DNA of 64,000 nucleotides. Source: Janthinobacterium sp. Marseille. Its GTDB lineage: Bacteria > Pseudomonadota > Gammaproteobacteria > Burkholderiales > Burkholderiaceae_D. How positions within the stretch are numbered: the stretch's first letter is position 1; each line of letters starts with the position of its first letter. The position numbers and the translations under genes were made by a program. Below are positions 26,148 through 34,604 of the stretch, one piece after another. Under the pieces are notes generated by a model. That model did no database searches, was not told where the DNA came from, and saw only the letters and a list, made by a program, of their open reading frames with translations. The stretch lies in assembly GCF_000013625.1 (NCBI RefSeq), contig NC_009659.1:496001-560000 (forward strand), given 5' to 3'.

Positions 26148-27650
26148 ATGGAATTATTCGCTAATTTGGCGCTAGGTTTTGATACTGCGATGTCCTTGCA
26201 GAATCTGGCGTACTGTCTGGCCGGGGTATTCCTCGGTACCGCTGTCGGCGTATTGCCTGGTCTGGGTCCTGTGGCCACGATCGCAATGTTGTTGCCGGCG
26301 ACTTTTGCCTTGCCTCCGATTTCCGCTTTGATCATGCTGGCCGGTATTTATTACGGCGCGCAGTATGGCGGTTCAACCACTGCGATCCTGGTCAACCTGC
26401 CGGGGGAATCATCCTCGGTGGTGACGGCGATCGACGGTTACCAGATGGCACGACAGGGACGAGCGGGCAAGGCGCTGGCAACAGCGGCTATCGGCTCCTT
26501 CTTTGCCGGTACCGTCGCTACCATCCTGCTGGCATTGTTTGCACCACCGCTGGCTGACCTGGCATTGAAATTCGGTCCTGCCGAATATTTCTCGCTGATG
26601 GTGCTGGGCCTGGTTGCTTCGGTCGTGTTGGCCAGCGGTTCGCTGCTCAATGCAATCGGCATGGTGATCCTCGGCCTGTTGCTGGGTCTTGTCGGTTCCG
26701 ACGTTAACTCCGGTGCGGCACGTTATACCTTCGATTTGCCGGAACTGGCAGACGGTATCAACTTCGTGATCGTGGCGATGGGTATGTTCGGTATCGGTGA
26801 AATCATTCGTAACCTCGAGCATGAAGAAACCCGCTCGCTGGTCATGAAAAAGGTTTCCGGTCTGATGCTGACGAAGGATGACTTCAAGCGCATCATCGCT
26901 CCTATCCTGCGTGGTACGGCACTCGGCTCGGCGCTGGGTATCCTGCCGGGCGGCGGTGCGATGCTGGCGTCTTTTGCAGCGTATTCGATCGAGAAAAAAG
27001 TATCGAAGAACTCGGCACAATTCGGCAAGGGCGCAATTGAAGGTGTGGCTGCACCGGAATCCGCCAACAATGCGGGTGCACAGACTTCCTTCATCCCGAT
27101 GCTGACTTTGGGTATCCCTTCGAATCCGGTGATGGCGCTGATGATCGGCGCGATGATCATCCAGGGTATCCAGCCAGGTCCTGCAGTGATGGTGGAACAA
27201 CCAACACTGTTCTGGGGTTTGATCGCTTCGATGTGGATCGGTAACTTCTTCCTCATCGTGCTGAACCTGCCTATGATCGGTTTGTGGGTACGCATGATTA
27301 CCGTGCCTTACCACCACCTGTTCCCGGCTATCCTGCTGTTCTGCGCTATCGGTGTATTCAGCCTGAACAACAGCGACTTCGATATTTACCTGATGGCCCT
27401 GTTCGGCTTGTTTGGTTATATCTGTGCGAAGCTGGATGCAGAACCTGCACCTATGTTGCTGGGCTTTATCATCGGACCGATGATGGAAGAATACCTGCGT
27501 CGTGCGTTGCTCTTGTCGCGCAGCGATCCGATGGTGTTCCTGAACCGTCCAATCAGCGCAACCATGCTGGCAGTTGCAGTATTGGCGATGGCAGTGGTAC
27601 TGTTGCCGTCCTTGCGCAAGAAACGCGAAGAAGCATTCAAGGAAGACTAA
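26148..27650 (+). CDS. tctA: Tricarboxylate transporter large membrane subunit TctA
   Basis: A 500-residue permease with about eleven to twelve helices. TctA signatures are clear: VGVLPGLGPVATIAMLLP, YYGAQYGGSTTAILVNLPGE and LGILPGGGAMLASFAAY, the two re-entrant PGxGP/PGGGA motifs, plus ESANNAGAQTSFIPMLTLG. It is the transport subunit for the acid captured by TctC, driven by the ion gradient. A strong terminator lies about 115 bp downstream, closing tctCBA. Confidence 0.95.
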   Translation: MELFANLALGFDTAMSLQNLAYCLAGVFLGTAVGVLPGLGPVATIAMLLPATFALPPISALIMLAGIYYGAQYGGSTTAILVNLPGESSSVVTAIDGYQMARQGRAGKALATAAIGSFFAGTVATILLALFAPPLADLALKFGPAEYFSLMVLGLVASVVLASGSLLNAIGMVILGLLLGLVGSDVNSGAARYTFDLPELADGINFVIVAMGMFGIGEIIRNLEHEETRSLVMKKVSGLMLTKDDFKRIIAPILRGTALGSALGILPGGGAMLASFAAYSIEKKVSKNSAQFGKGAIEGVAAPESANNAGAQTSFIPMLTLGIPSNPVMALMIGAMIIQGIQPGPAVMVEQPTLFWGLIASMWIGNFFLIVLNLPMIGLWVRMITVPYHHLFPAILLFCAIGVFSLNNSDFDIYLMALFGLFGYICAKLDAEPAPMLLGFIIGPMMEEYLRRALLLSRSDPMVFLNRPISATMLAVAVLAMAVVLLPSLRKKREEAFKED

Positions 27651-27764
27651 AGACACGGCCGCTGCCTGCACTGCAGGCGGCAGGCTGGTAGGTCGAGGAG
27701 ACCTGCGTTTTACGATGCTGCTGAGGTTAGTCAGTCACAGCCGGGAACGTGGAGCAAGATTCAG

Positions 27765-27795
27765 GGGCGCATCGTCAGATGCGCCCTTTTTATTT
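27765..27795 (+). terminator. Terminator after tctA
   Basis: GGGCGCATC (27765-27773) pairs with GATGCGCCC (27778-27786), followed by TTTTTATTT. Confidence 0.9.
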
Positions 27796-28129
27796 GGCCG
27801 GCCGGTCGCACAAATCCCTACATTGCTGCTGCGCGCTTGTCAAAAATTTTATTACAAGCGTGTTTAAAGCGTTGTTAAAAATGCATAGCCCCCGGGCTTT
27901 TCCTCGGCTATGATCCGTTTCAGATGAGTGCTTGATTTCTTCCGGATTGATTTTTATAATCAGCCCACTTTGGTGCAAGGGCTTGGCTCGGGGCCAGCGC
28001 GAGACAGGATTAGTAGCAGGGGGCATATACACACACGGCATCGATGCCGGATAGCAGAGGAGACCTGTATCAATAAAAGCGGCGATAGCTGATGCTATAC
28101 GCGGCAAGGGTACAGTAGAGGTATTTGAG
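27796..28129 (+). ncRNA. Candidate small RNA region between twin terminators
   Basis: About 330 bp with no convincing gene, bounded by two nearly identical terminator hairpins (27765 and 28130). It contains a stem CATAGCC/GGCTATG (27883-27889 with 27906-27912). The second terminator has no protein gene in front of it, so it must end some transcript, which could be a small RNA. No promoter could be assigned and no Rfam family is recognised. Confidence 0.3.
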
Positions 28130-28157
28130 GGCGCATCGCGAGATGCGCCTTTTTTGT
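28130..28157 (+). terminator. Orphan terminator upstream of ogt
   Basis: GGCGCATC (28130-28137) pairs with GATGCGCC (28142-28149), followed by TTTTTTGTTTT. Its stem nearly copies the tctA terminator. Confidence 0.85.
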
Positions 28158-28195
28158 TTTATGCTTAGGCTATTCCCAAATTAAATCCCGTTGCC

Positions 28196-28696
28196 ATGAA
28201 ACAGAATGCCGCCCAGTCCCTGTTTACCGCCATCGTCGAAGCTTCCTTCGGCGCAATTGGTATACGCAGCGAAGACGGGCATATACGCGAACTGGTCTAC
28301 CTGCCGGCCAGCTTCGACGAGAAGGCTGCGGTTGATGCCGTATCCGAACGTGCGGCGCTGCAGGTAGAACGCTACCTGGGTGATCCGGACTTCCGCTTTG
28401 ACTTGCCGCTGGCACCGATAGGGACGGACTTCCAGAACAAGGTGTGGAAAGCGATTGCCGAAATCTCGCGCGGCGAGGTGCTGACCTATGGCGATATCGC
28501 ACGTCGCGTGAAATCGGCACCGCGTGCAGTCGGCCAGGCTTGTGGCGCAAATTGGTATCCACTGGTGATCCCTTGTCATCGCGTGACTGCCGCGAACGGC
28601 CTCGGCGGTTTTTCGCATTACGACGATGAAACCAGTTTCCACGTCGGCGTGAAGCGCTGGCTGCTGGCGCATGAAATGGTAGAAGGTTACCGATGA
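28196..28696 (+). CDS. ogt: Methylated-DNA-protein-cysteine methyltransferase (Ogt)
   Basis: A 166-residue suicide repair enzyme. The N-terminal ribonuclease-like domain precedes the DNA-binding domain with GTDFQNKVWKAIAEI, the helix SAPRAVGQACGANWYPLVIPCHRV containing the alkyl-acceptor PCHRV cysteine, and GGFSHY. It removes methyl groups from O6-methylguanine. Its end overlaps the xerD start by four bases (ATGA), so the two are coupled. Confidence 0.93.
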   Translation: MKQNAAQSLFTAIVEASFGAIGIRSEDGHIRELVYLPASFDEKAAVDAVSERAALQVERYLGDPDFRFDLPLAPIGTDFQNKVWKAIAEISRGEVLTYGDIARRVKSAPRAVGQACGANWYPLVIPCHRVTAANGLGGFSHYDDETSFHVGVKRWLLAHEMVEGYR

Positions 28697-29598
28697 GCAC
28701 TGAGGCCTTGCTCAGTCAATCCGAGATTGATGAGTTTTGCGACACCCTGTGGCTGGAGGATGGCCTCGCCAAAAATTCACTGGAAGCATATCGCCGCGAT
28801 TTGCGCCTGTTTGCCACGTGGCTGCAACAGGAGCGCGGCAAATCCCTGCTGGCTGCGCATACCGAAGACCTTAACGGCTATTTCTTCGCCAAGCACGCAA
28901 CGACCAAGGCCACTTCCTCAAACCGCCGCCTGGCAGTGCTCAAGCGCTTCTATCAACTGGCATTGCGGCAAAACAAAATCAAGGATGATCCCTGCCTGCG
29001 CCTGCGCTCGGCCAAGCAGCCACCACGCATGCCCAAGACCCTGTCGGAAGCGCAGGTCGAAGCCTTGTTGGCGGCACCGGATGTGAATACGCCTTTGGGT
29101 CTGCGCGACCGCACCATGCTGGAGTTGATGTACGCCAGTGGCTTGCGGGTGACGGAGCTGGTCTTGCTGAAGTCGGTCGAAGTCGGCATGAATGAAGGTG
29201 TCTTGCGCGTCACCGGCAAGGGCGGCAAAACCCGCCTGATTCCATTTGGCGAAGAAGCGCGTGCCTGGATAGAGCGCTACCTGAAGGAAGCGCGTGGTGC
29301 GATCCTGAACGGGCAAATGGACGATGCCCTCTTTGTGACGGCACGCGGCGGCGCGATGACGCGCCAGATGTTCTGGACCCTGATCAAGAAACATGCGGCC
29401 GCGGCCGACATCAACGCACCGCTGTCGCCGCATACGCTGCGCCACGCTTTTGCCACCCACTTGCTGAACCACGGTGCCGATTTACGCGTTGTGCAGCTTT
29501 TGCTCGGGCACTCCGATATTTCCACCACGCAAATTTATACCCACGTCGCACGTGAACGCCTGAAACGCCTGCATCAAATGCACCATCCGCGCGGCTGA
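28693..29598 (+). CDS. xerD: Site-specific tyrosine recombinase XerD
   Basis: A 301-residue protein: N-terminal SAM-like domain (LWLEDGLAKNSLEAYRRDL) and a catalytic domain with Arg in YASGLRVTEL, Lys in TGKGGKTRLIP, HTLRHAFATHLLNHG, LLGHSDISTTQIYTH with the Tyr nucleophile. Length and motifs fit chromosomal XerD, which resolves chromosome dimers at dif together with XerC. It is housekeeping, not a phage integrase. Confidence 0.94.
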   Translation: MSTEALLSQSEIDEFCDTLWLEDGLAKNSLEAYRRDLRLFATWLQQERGKSLLAAHTEDLNGYFFAKHATTKATSSNRRLAVLKRFYQLALRQNKIKDDPCLRLRSAKQPPRMPKTLSEAQVEALLAAPDVNTPLGLRDRTMLELMYASGLRVTELVLLKSVEVGMNEGVLRVTGKGGKTRLIPFGEEARAWIERYLKEARGAILNGQMDDALFVTARGGAMTRQMFWTLIKKHAAAADINAPLSPHTLRHAFATHLLNHGADLRVVQLLLGHSDISTTQIYTHVARERLKRLHQMHHPRG

Positions 29599-29746
29599 GC
29601 TGCAGTCCCTTATATTTGGCTGCATTTATGTTGGGATGCAAAGAAAGGGCATTGTCTTGTCTTGCCCATTTTTGCCGGATGTTGGCAGATGTTTCGTTTG
29701 GGTAATATATTTTCCGGGCCGCGGTTCGAAGACGCAAAGGGCGGTG

Positions 29747-29793
29747 GCATGCTAGCATTCGTCCCATTGATGGGCGTGATGGCACTAGCATGC
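29747..29793. repeat. Nested inverted repeat (cruciform-capable)
   Basis: GCATGCTAG (29747-29755) is repeated inverted as CTAGCATGC (29785-29793); inside lies a second hairpin, CCCAT-TG-ATGGG. It is not followed by a T-run, so it is not a normal terminator. It precedes the small Lys-rich gene by 50 bp. Confidence 0.6.
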
Positions 29794-29842
29794 GCGCCCA
29801 GCTACCCACCTTAAACAGAACATCCACTCAAAGAGCGACCAC

Positions 29843-30034
29843 TTGGCTAAACCTAATTTCCAGTACGAAAAGCGTCAAAAAGAGTTGGAAAAGAAAAGAA
29901 AAAAAGAAGAGAAGCTCAAGCGCAAACAGGAAAAGGGCAATACTCCTGATGATGGCGTTGAAGCCGTCGATGCGGATGATGCAGAGACTGATGCAGCCGA
30001 AGGTGGTGACGACGCTACAGGCGCAGACAAGTAA
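29843..30034 (+). CDS. Small charged hypothetical protein
   Basis: A 63-residue protein from TTG 29843 (AAGAG upstream). The first half is strongly basic (KRQKELEKKRKKEEKLKRK, likely a helix), the second acidic (DADDAETDAAEGGDD). Small proteins starting AKPNF/Y...KRQ.EL are common in betaproteobacteria by recollection; function is unknown. A role in nucleic-acid or ribosome binding is only a guess from charge. Confidence 0.6.
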   Translation: MAKPNFQYEKRQKELEKKRKKEEKLKRKQEKGNTPDDGVEAVDADDAETDAAEGGDDATGADK

Positions 30035-30049
30035 TTCCCGCTGCGCCGC

Positions 30050-31036
30050 CTATTCAGGTAGCGGTTCCACCGCATTGTCATGCAGCAGGATGCGCGCCAG
30101 TACCAGGCCGTGGTCCGACGCATAAGCTTGCCTGAAGGTCATATGGTCATTCAGGTACATCACTTCGATGACCTCACCCAGCGCTCCCGGCGAGCCAGGA
30201 TTGAATTCTTCTGATACCAGGATGTGATCGATAGTCTCGTAGCTGTTGTCGTGGATATGCGTATAACCGACATCACGCAAGACATCGCGCCGCGACTGGA
30301 TGCGGTAACTTTCAAACAGCCGGTCATCGACCCCGTTCAATGGATATTTGCCCAGGCCCATCACCATCTGGGTCGGGATCGCATCGGCGACGTCGTTGAA
30401 ATCACCCATGACGACGATGGGTTTGCGTTGCAGCTGTTTTATATCGGACAGCAAATGGCGCAAGCCGAGCGCATCGGTACCGCGTCGTATCAGTGAGCGC
30501 AGCATCGCGATGCCGGTCTGGTCCGGCAATTCATCTTCGAGGTCGTTGCGGTAATCCGGCAATTTGGATTTCAGGTGGCAGACAAAGACATCCACTGCCA
30601 GGCCGTTTGCGGCCTGGATCTGCGCATGCAGGATAGGGCGGGTGAAATGCGTGACCGGATGGGCGACGCCGGGCAGCGTGATCGATAAATGATGCGGCAA
30701 TTCGCGGAACACTGTGGCACCGGCGAGTACCGGCAAGCGTGAAATCAGCGCGACGCTGGGCGTCAGGTGGTCGGCGGCGGGGTCGGGATCGTAGCCCAGT
30801 TGTTGCGCATCCCGGTATTTCTGTGTTTTCGCCAGTACGTCCGTCAATGCCTGTTGCGAAAAGATCTCCTGCAAGCCGATGACGTCGGCATCCAGCCTAT
30901 CCAGTTGTTGCGCAATCCAGCTAATCTTGGCATCGTATTCCTCGGCGGAATACGGAATCTGGTCTTCATAGTATTTAGTGCCCGGCAATGCCAGATTGCA
31001 GACATTGAAGGTGGCAAAGCGGAGTTCTTGTTGCAT
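30050..31036 (-). CDS. Endonuclease/exonuclease/phosphatase-family hydrolase
   Basis: About 328 residues with the EEP fold: ATFNVCNL, DVIGLQEIF (metal Glu), VFVCHLKSK, VVMGDFNDV, IDHILVS and the terminal ASDHGLV His. The family includes AP endonucleases, sphingomyelinases and phosphodiesterases; specificity cannot be read. There is no signal peptide, so it is probably cytoplasmic. ATG 31036 with GGAG six bases upstream is preferred over TTG 31048. It is divergent from the ybaK-like gene. Confidence 0.85.
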   Translation of the reverse strand: MQQELRFATFNVCNLALPGTKYYEDQIPYSAEEYDAKISWIAQQLDRLDADVIGLQEIFSQQALTDVLAKTQKYRDAQQLGYDPDPAADHLTPSVALISRLPVLAGATVFRELPHHLSITLPGVAHPVTHFTRPILHAQIQAANGLAVDVFVCHLKSKLPDYRNDLEDELPDQTGIAMLRSLIRRGTDALGLRHLLSDIKQLQRKPIVVMGDFNDVADAIPTQMVMGLGKYPLNGVDDRLFESYRIQSRRDVLRDVGYTHIHDNSYETIDHILVSEEFNPGSPGALGEVIEVMYLNDHMTFRQAYASDHGLVLARILLHDNAVEPLPE

Positions 31037-31057
31037 AATGTGCTCCAAATTTTATAG

Positions 31058-31564
31058 ATGAGCGTAACACGCATGGCCAAAAAAGAGCATATTTCCGAAA
31101 CGCCGGCGACCCAATGGTTGCGTCGTCAGGGGATAGGTTTTTCGGAACACCCCTACGATTATGAAGAACACGGCGGAACCACGGTTTCGGCGCAAAAACT
31201 GGGTGTCGATGAGCATCATGTGGTGAAAACGCTGGTGATGCAGGATGAGGCGGCCAAGCCGCTGATCGTGCTGATGCACGGGGACCGCAAGGTATCGACC
31301 AAAAACCTGGCGCGCCAGATCGGCTGCAAGTCGGTCGAGCCGTGCAAGCCGGACGTGGCGAACCGGCATTCCGGTTACCTGATCGGCGGTACCTCGCCTT
31401 TCGGCACGCGTAAACAAATGCCGGTTTATGTCGAGCAGAGTATCCTTGCGCTGGAACATATTTATATCAATGGTGGCCGGCGCGGTTACCTGATCGGCAT
31501 CGCGCCGCAGGTACTGATAGACAAGCTGGCTGCACAGCCGGTGCAGTGTGCGCTCGAAGAATAA
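31058..31564 (+). CDS. YbaK/EbsC-family Cys-tRNA deacylase
   Basis: About 163-168 residues. The YbaK domain is seen in TVSAQKLGVDEHHVVKTLVM, with the catalytic-region Lys, LIVLMHGDRKVSTKNLAR and HSGYLIGGTSPFG. Such proteins hydrolyse mischarged Cys-tRNA(Pro). ATG 31058 or 31073 (MAKKEHI) may be the start. A nested palindromic element begins 33 bp after its stop. Confidence 0.88.
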   Translation: MSVTRMAKKEHISETPATQWLRRQGIGFSEHPYDYEEHGGTTVSAQKLGVDEHHVVKTLVMQDEAAKPLIVLMHGDRKVSTKNLARQIGCKSVEPCKPDVANRHSGYLIGGTSPFGTRKQMPVYVEQSILALEHIYINGGRRGYLIGIAPQVLIDKLAAQPVQCALEE

Positions 31565-31597
31565 TGATTGCTATCGCGCAGGCGATGCGGAAATACC

Positions 31598-31864
31598 AGA
31601 ACTCATTTCATAAATATCCGTGAGATGCGTTCTTACCAAAAGCGGTGCTGGCAAGGCGTGCGACGCGTCGCATAGTGGCCTATGCGCAAGGAGCACAACG
31701 CGGCCAGCGCCGCTTTTGGTAAGAACCCGGAGGGAACGGGCTATTTGGGCGTACTGCTGCGTTGTGCCGCTTGCCAAGGGGACCACCCTTGGCGGCGCGA
31801 CACGCCTTGCACTACCTCCCAAATATCCGCGTTCGCACTCGCGGATATTTGTGAAATGAGTTCT
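31598..31864. repeat. Nested palindromic element, about 267 bp (MITE/BIME-like)
   Basis: The outer arms 31598-31624 and 31838-31864 are inverted repeats of 27 bp with two mismatches (AGAACTCATTTCA... ). Inside, 31629-31652 and 31703-31726 form a 24-bp inverted repeat with one mismatch (GTTCTTACCAAAAGCGG...). Further hairpins are present: GCGACGCGTCGC (31660-31671), GCATAG/CTATGC, CCAAGGG/CCCTTGG, AAATATCCGCG/CGCGGATATTT. Both strands are open and translate to related peptides (VLTKSGAG...PAPLLVRT), as expected of self-complementary DNA. It inserts between ybaK and plsY, ending 12 bp before plsY. Mobility is inference. Confidence 0.8.
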
Positions 31865-31876
31865 AGAAAGGTTGGT

Positions 31877-32482
31877 ATGAATACAGTTTTGTTTGCCCTG
31901 GGTGCTTATCTGATAGGCTCGATTTCATTTGCGGTGGTCGTCAGCAAATGCTTTCGCCTGGCCGATCCGCGCAGCTACGGCTCGAAAAATCCGGGCGCGA
32001 CCAATGTACTGCGCAGCGGGAACAAGAAAGCCGCGATCCTGACCTTGCTCGGCGATGGTGCCAAAGGCTTTCTCGCAGTATGGCTGGTCAAGCACTTCGG
32101 CCCGGGCTACGGTGTGCATGAAAACGGCGTGGCGCTGGTGGCAATTGCAGTCTTCCTCGGTCACCTGTGGCCGGTCTTCTTCCGCTTCGTCGGTGGCAAG
32201 GGTGTCGCCACTGCACTTGGCGTACTGCTGGCATTGAATGGCTGGCTGGGCCTGGCGACCCTGGTCACCTGGCTGGTGATTGCCTATGCTTTCCGCTATT
32301 CGTCACTGGCGGCCTTGATCGCCGCCATCTTTGCGCCTTTCTATTACGGCTTGCTGTTCGGACCGGATGTGATTTTGCTGGCGGTGCTGGCGATGAGCAT
32401 CCTGCTGGTCTACAGACACAGCAAGAATATCGGTAATCTATTGGCAGGAAAAGAAAGCCGCCTCGGCAGCAAGAAGAAATAA
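31877..32482 (+). CDS. plsY: Glycerol-3-phosphate acyltransferase PlsY
   Basis: A 201-residue membrane enzyme with the three PlsY motifs: [29 protein letters not shown], and [13 protein letters not shown], with about five helices. It transfers the acyl group from acyl-phosphate to glycerol-3-phosphate, the first step of phospholipid synthesis. ATG 31877 follows AAAGG; the frame is open upstream only because the palindromic element lacks stops. The element supplies the leader of this gene, so it may carry its promoter or affect its expression. Confidence 0.95.
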   Translation: MNTVLFALGAYLIGSISFAVVVSKCFRLADPRSYGSKNPGATNVLRSGNKKAAILTLLGDGAKGFLAVWLVKHFGPGYGVHENGVALVAIAVFLGHLWPVFFRFVGGKGVATALGVLLALNGWLGLATLVTWLVIAYAFRYSSLAALIAAIFAPFYYGLLFGPDVILLAVLAMSILLVYRHSKNIGNLLAGKESRLGSKKK

Positions 32483-32488
32483 GCGGGC

Positions 32489-32510
32489 CGGTATCCCGTG
32501 CGGGATACCG
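32489..32510. terminator. Perfect hairpin between plsY and tsaD
   Basis: CGGTATCCCG-TG-CGGGATACCG gives a ten-bp stem 7 bp after plsY and 12 bp before the end of convergent tsaD. There is no T-run, so it may be a transcript-end stabiliser rather than a classical terminator. Confidence 0.5.
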
Positions 32511-32522
32511 TCAAGTATCCGT

Positions 32523-33551
32523 TCAGATTTCGCGGATGCTATCCAGCGGCCAGCGTGGCTTCACATTGAAAGCGTAATCGCGCTTGGCTGCAGCGGGATT
32601 CAGTTGCAAACGCATCGCTCCGGCGAATGCAATCATCGCACCATTGTCGGTGCAAAATTCCAGTTCCGGATAAAACACCTTGAAGTGTTTCTTCGCCGCC
32701 GCCGCATTCAGCGAGGCGCGCAATTGCTGGTTGGCGCCGACGCCGCCGGCAATCACCAGGCGCTTCAGCCCGGTGTGTTTCAGCGCGGTCACGCATTTGG
32801 CCGTCAGTACTTCGACGATCGCATCGACAAAGGCGCGTGCAATATTGGCCTTGTCCTGTTCGCAGATATTCGTGGTTTGATTTTTGACGACCGTCAACAC
32901 TGCAGTCTTCAAGCCGGAGAAACTGAAATCCAGGTTCTTCGAATGCAGCATCGGACGCGGCAGCTTGTAGGCAGTCGGATCACCGAATTCAGCCATGCGT
33001 GAAATCGCCGGGCCGCCCGGATACCCCAGGCCCAACAGCTTGGCCGATTTATCAAAGGCTTCACCGGCCGCATCATCCAGTGTTTCACCCAGCATCGTGT
33101 ATTGGCCGACGCCGTCAACCCGCATCAACTGTGTATGGCCGCCGGACACCAGCAGGGCGATGAAAGGAAATTCCGGTGGTTCGCTCGCCAGCAGCGGTGA
33201 CAGCAAATGGCCTTCCAGGTGGTGGATACCCAATACCGGTTTATCCAGCGCCAGGCCGAGGCCGCAGGCGACCGATGCACCGACCAGCAATGCGCCGGCG
33301 AGGCCGGGACCTTGTGTATACGCAATCGCGTCTATCGCATCATGCTGGATGCCGCTTTCGCTGAATACCTGATCCAGCAGCGGCAACGCACGGCGGATAT
33401 GGTCGCGTGACGCCAGTTCAGGCACTACACCACCGTATTCCTCATGCATTTTCACTTGTGAATAAAGGGCGTGCGCAAGCAAGCCGCGTTGTGTGTCATA
33501 CAACGCCAGACCCGTTTCATCACAGGAGGATTCGATACCGAGAACAAGCAT
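32523..33551 (-). CDS. tsaD: tRNA t6A threonylcarbamoyltransferase TsaD
   Basis: A 342-residue ASKHA-fold enzyme: [19 protein letters not shown], the metal-binding [39 protein letters not shown] and [12 protein letters not shown]. It catalyses the final transfer forming t6A37, with TsaE (18.5 kb) as partner. ATG 33551 matches the conserved N-terminus; the frame is open much further upstream. It is convergent with plsY and divergent from nasT. Confidence 0.96.
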   Translation of the reverse strand: MLVLGIESSCDETGLALYDTQRGLLAHALYSQVKMHEEYGGVVPELASRDHIRRALPLLDQVFSESGIQHDAIDAIAYTQGPGLAGALLVGASVACGLGLALDKPVLGIHHLEGHLLSPLLASEPPEFPFIALLVSGGHTQLMRVDGVGQYTMLGETLDDAAGEAFDKSAKLLGLGYPGGPAISRMAEFGDPTAYKLPRPMLHSKNLDFSFSGLKTAVLTVVKNQTTNICEQDKANIARAFVDAIVEVLTAKCVTALKHTGLKRLVIAGGVGANQQLRASLNAAAAKKHFKVFYPELEFCTDNGAMIAFAGAMRLQLNPAAAKRDYAFNVKPRWPLDSIREI

Positions 33552-33654
33552 GGGGATAAAGTTGCAAAAAATATGCAACATGTGGTGTGATTCTTGCGTG
33601 GATTGTAGCTTATTCTGATGCAAGACCCCATCCACGATTTTTATAGATTGCCGA

Positions 33655-34299
33655 ATGACTAAGATTTCCCAGCCAGATTTACACTCATTGCGCATCGTTG
33701 TCGTCAATCCGGTCGCGCCGGAAGGCGAACTCGATGAGCAGGCACTGGCGCAGGATGAGCGCACGCGTGCCTTGCGCATAGGTTTGCTGGAAGCCGGCTA
33801 TAACATCATCGCATCCTTCCCGGCCGACCTGCATTTGCCGGAGCGGGTCGCACAATTGCAGCCGGACATGATCATCATCGATGCCGAATCCGATGCGCGT
33901 GACGTGCTCGAGCATGTGGTGATGGCAACGCGCAATGCGCGCCGTCCCATCGTCCTGTTTACCGAAGACAAGGCCAAATCCAGCATGGAAGCGGCGATGG
34001 CGGCCGGTGTCTCGGCCTACATCGTGGCCGGCCTGCAGTCTGAACGAATCAAGCCGGTGCTGGATGTCGCGCTGGCGCGCTTCAACGCCGAACAAAAATT
34101 GCTGACTGAGCTATCGGATACCAAACTCAAGCTGGCAGAGCGTAAAACCATAGAACGCGCCAAGGGTTTGCTGATGGAGCGTCACAAGATTTCCGAAGAT
34201 GAAGCCTATATAAAACTGCGTCGCATGGCGATGGACAAGAACCTGAAATTGTCCGAGTTGGCGCAACGCGTACTGGATATTGCCGACCTGCTTGGCTGA
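33655..34299 (+). CDS. nasT: ANTAR-domain antiterminator NasT
   Basis: A 214-residue protein: an N-terminal pseudo-receiver ([30 protein letters not shown]) and a C-terminal ANTAR RNA-binding domain ([32 protein letters not shown]). NasT binds paired hexaloop hairpins in nitrate-operon leaders and prevents termination; a matching leader lies 150-270 bp downstream. NasS, the nitrate-sensing protein that normally holds NasT inactive, is not encoded next to it. Identification is firm on domain and target. Confidence 0.92.
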   Translation: MTKISQPDLHSLRIVVVNPVAPEGELDEQALAQDERTRALRIGLLEAGYNIIASFPADLHLPERVAQLQPDMIIIDAESDARDVLEHVVMATRNARRPIVLFTEDKAKSSMEAAMAAGVSAYIVAGLQSERIKPVLDVALARFNAEQKLLTELSDTKLKLAERKTIERAKGLLMERHKISEDEAYIKLRRMAMDKNLKLSELAQRVLDIADLLG

Positions 34300-34329
34300 C
34301 ACGTCAGCTGAAGTGCTGCACCAGTAAAT

Positions 34330-34355
34330 CATTACTTCCCTGCACTGAAGTAATG
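34330..34355 (+). other. Hairpin after nasT
   Basis: CATTACTT (34330-34337) pairs with AAGTAATG (34348-34355) without a T-run. It may be a weak transcription end or part of the nitrate leader structure. Confidence 0.4.
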
Positions 34356-34452
34356 CGCCGCACAAAAAGAGAGCGTTTTAAGTGCTCCGTTTGCATCGCC
34401 AACATCCGAAAACAGCCTGATCGCGCTGGCACATCAATTGCTAAACAGTAGC

Positions 34453-34511
34453 TAGTACCAACGAAGGTGCTACGAATAAATCATTACTCATACCAATGGC
34501 GGTAAGAGTAA
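34453..34511 (+). promoter_or_regulatory. Two ANTAR-target hexaloop hairpins in the nitrate-operon leader
   Basis: Hairpin 1: TAGTACC (34453-34459), hexaloop AACGAA, GGTGCTA (34466-34472). Hairpin 2: TTACTC-A-TACC (34484-34494), hexaloop AATGGC, GGTA-A-GAGTAA (34501-34511). Both loops have A at position 1 and G at position 4, the known requirement for ANTAR recognition. They lie just before a terminator and the nrtA gene, and NasT is encoded immediately upstream. Confidence 0.85.
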
Positions 34512-34518
34512 TAAGGAC

Positions 34519-34572
34519 AAAGACGTCCGTGTCGCATGAGCTCTGCTTGTGCCGGCCCGGGCGTCTTTTTTT
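34519..34572 (+). terminator. Leader terminator controlled by NasT
   Basis: AAAGACG (34519-34525) pairs with CGTCTTT (34562-34568), with a GC-rich interior and an eight-T run. It lies after the ANTAR hairpins and 33 bp before nrtA. NasT binding to hairpin 2 is expected to stop it forming. Confidence 0.85.
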
Positions 34573-34604
34573 TGTGCTTATCAGAACCGCTCTTCGAGGA
34601 AATC

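Noticed and set aside
27796..28129. 6S RNA or another named small RNA
   Set aside because: No closing stem or central bubble typical of 6S RNA could be drawn; only a generic candidate is reported.
28693..29598. XerD-like gene as a sign of a mobile element
   Set aside because: Its length and motifs fit chromosomal XerD, and it is coupled to ogt in a core context with no flanking repeats.
31571..31859. Two opposed small proteins of about 80 residues in the palindromic element
   Set aside because: Their sequences resemble each other only because the DNA is self-complementary; no start signals were seen.
31682..31876. N-terminal extension of PlsY
   Set aside because: It lies in the palindromic element and has no similarity to PlsY, whose conserved N-terminus begins at 31877.
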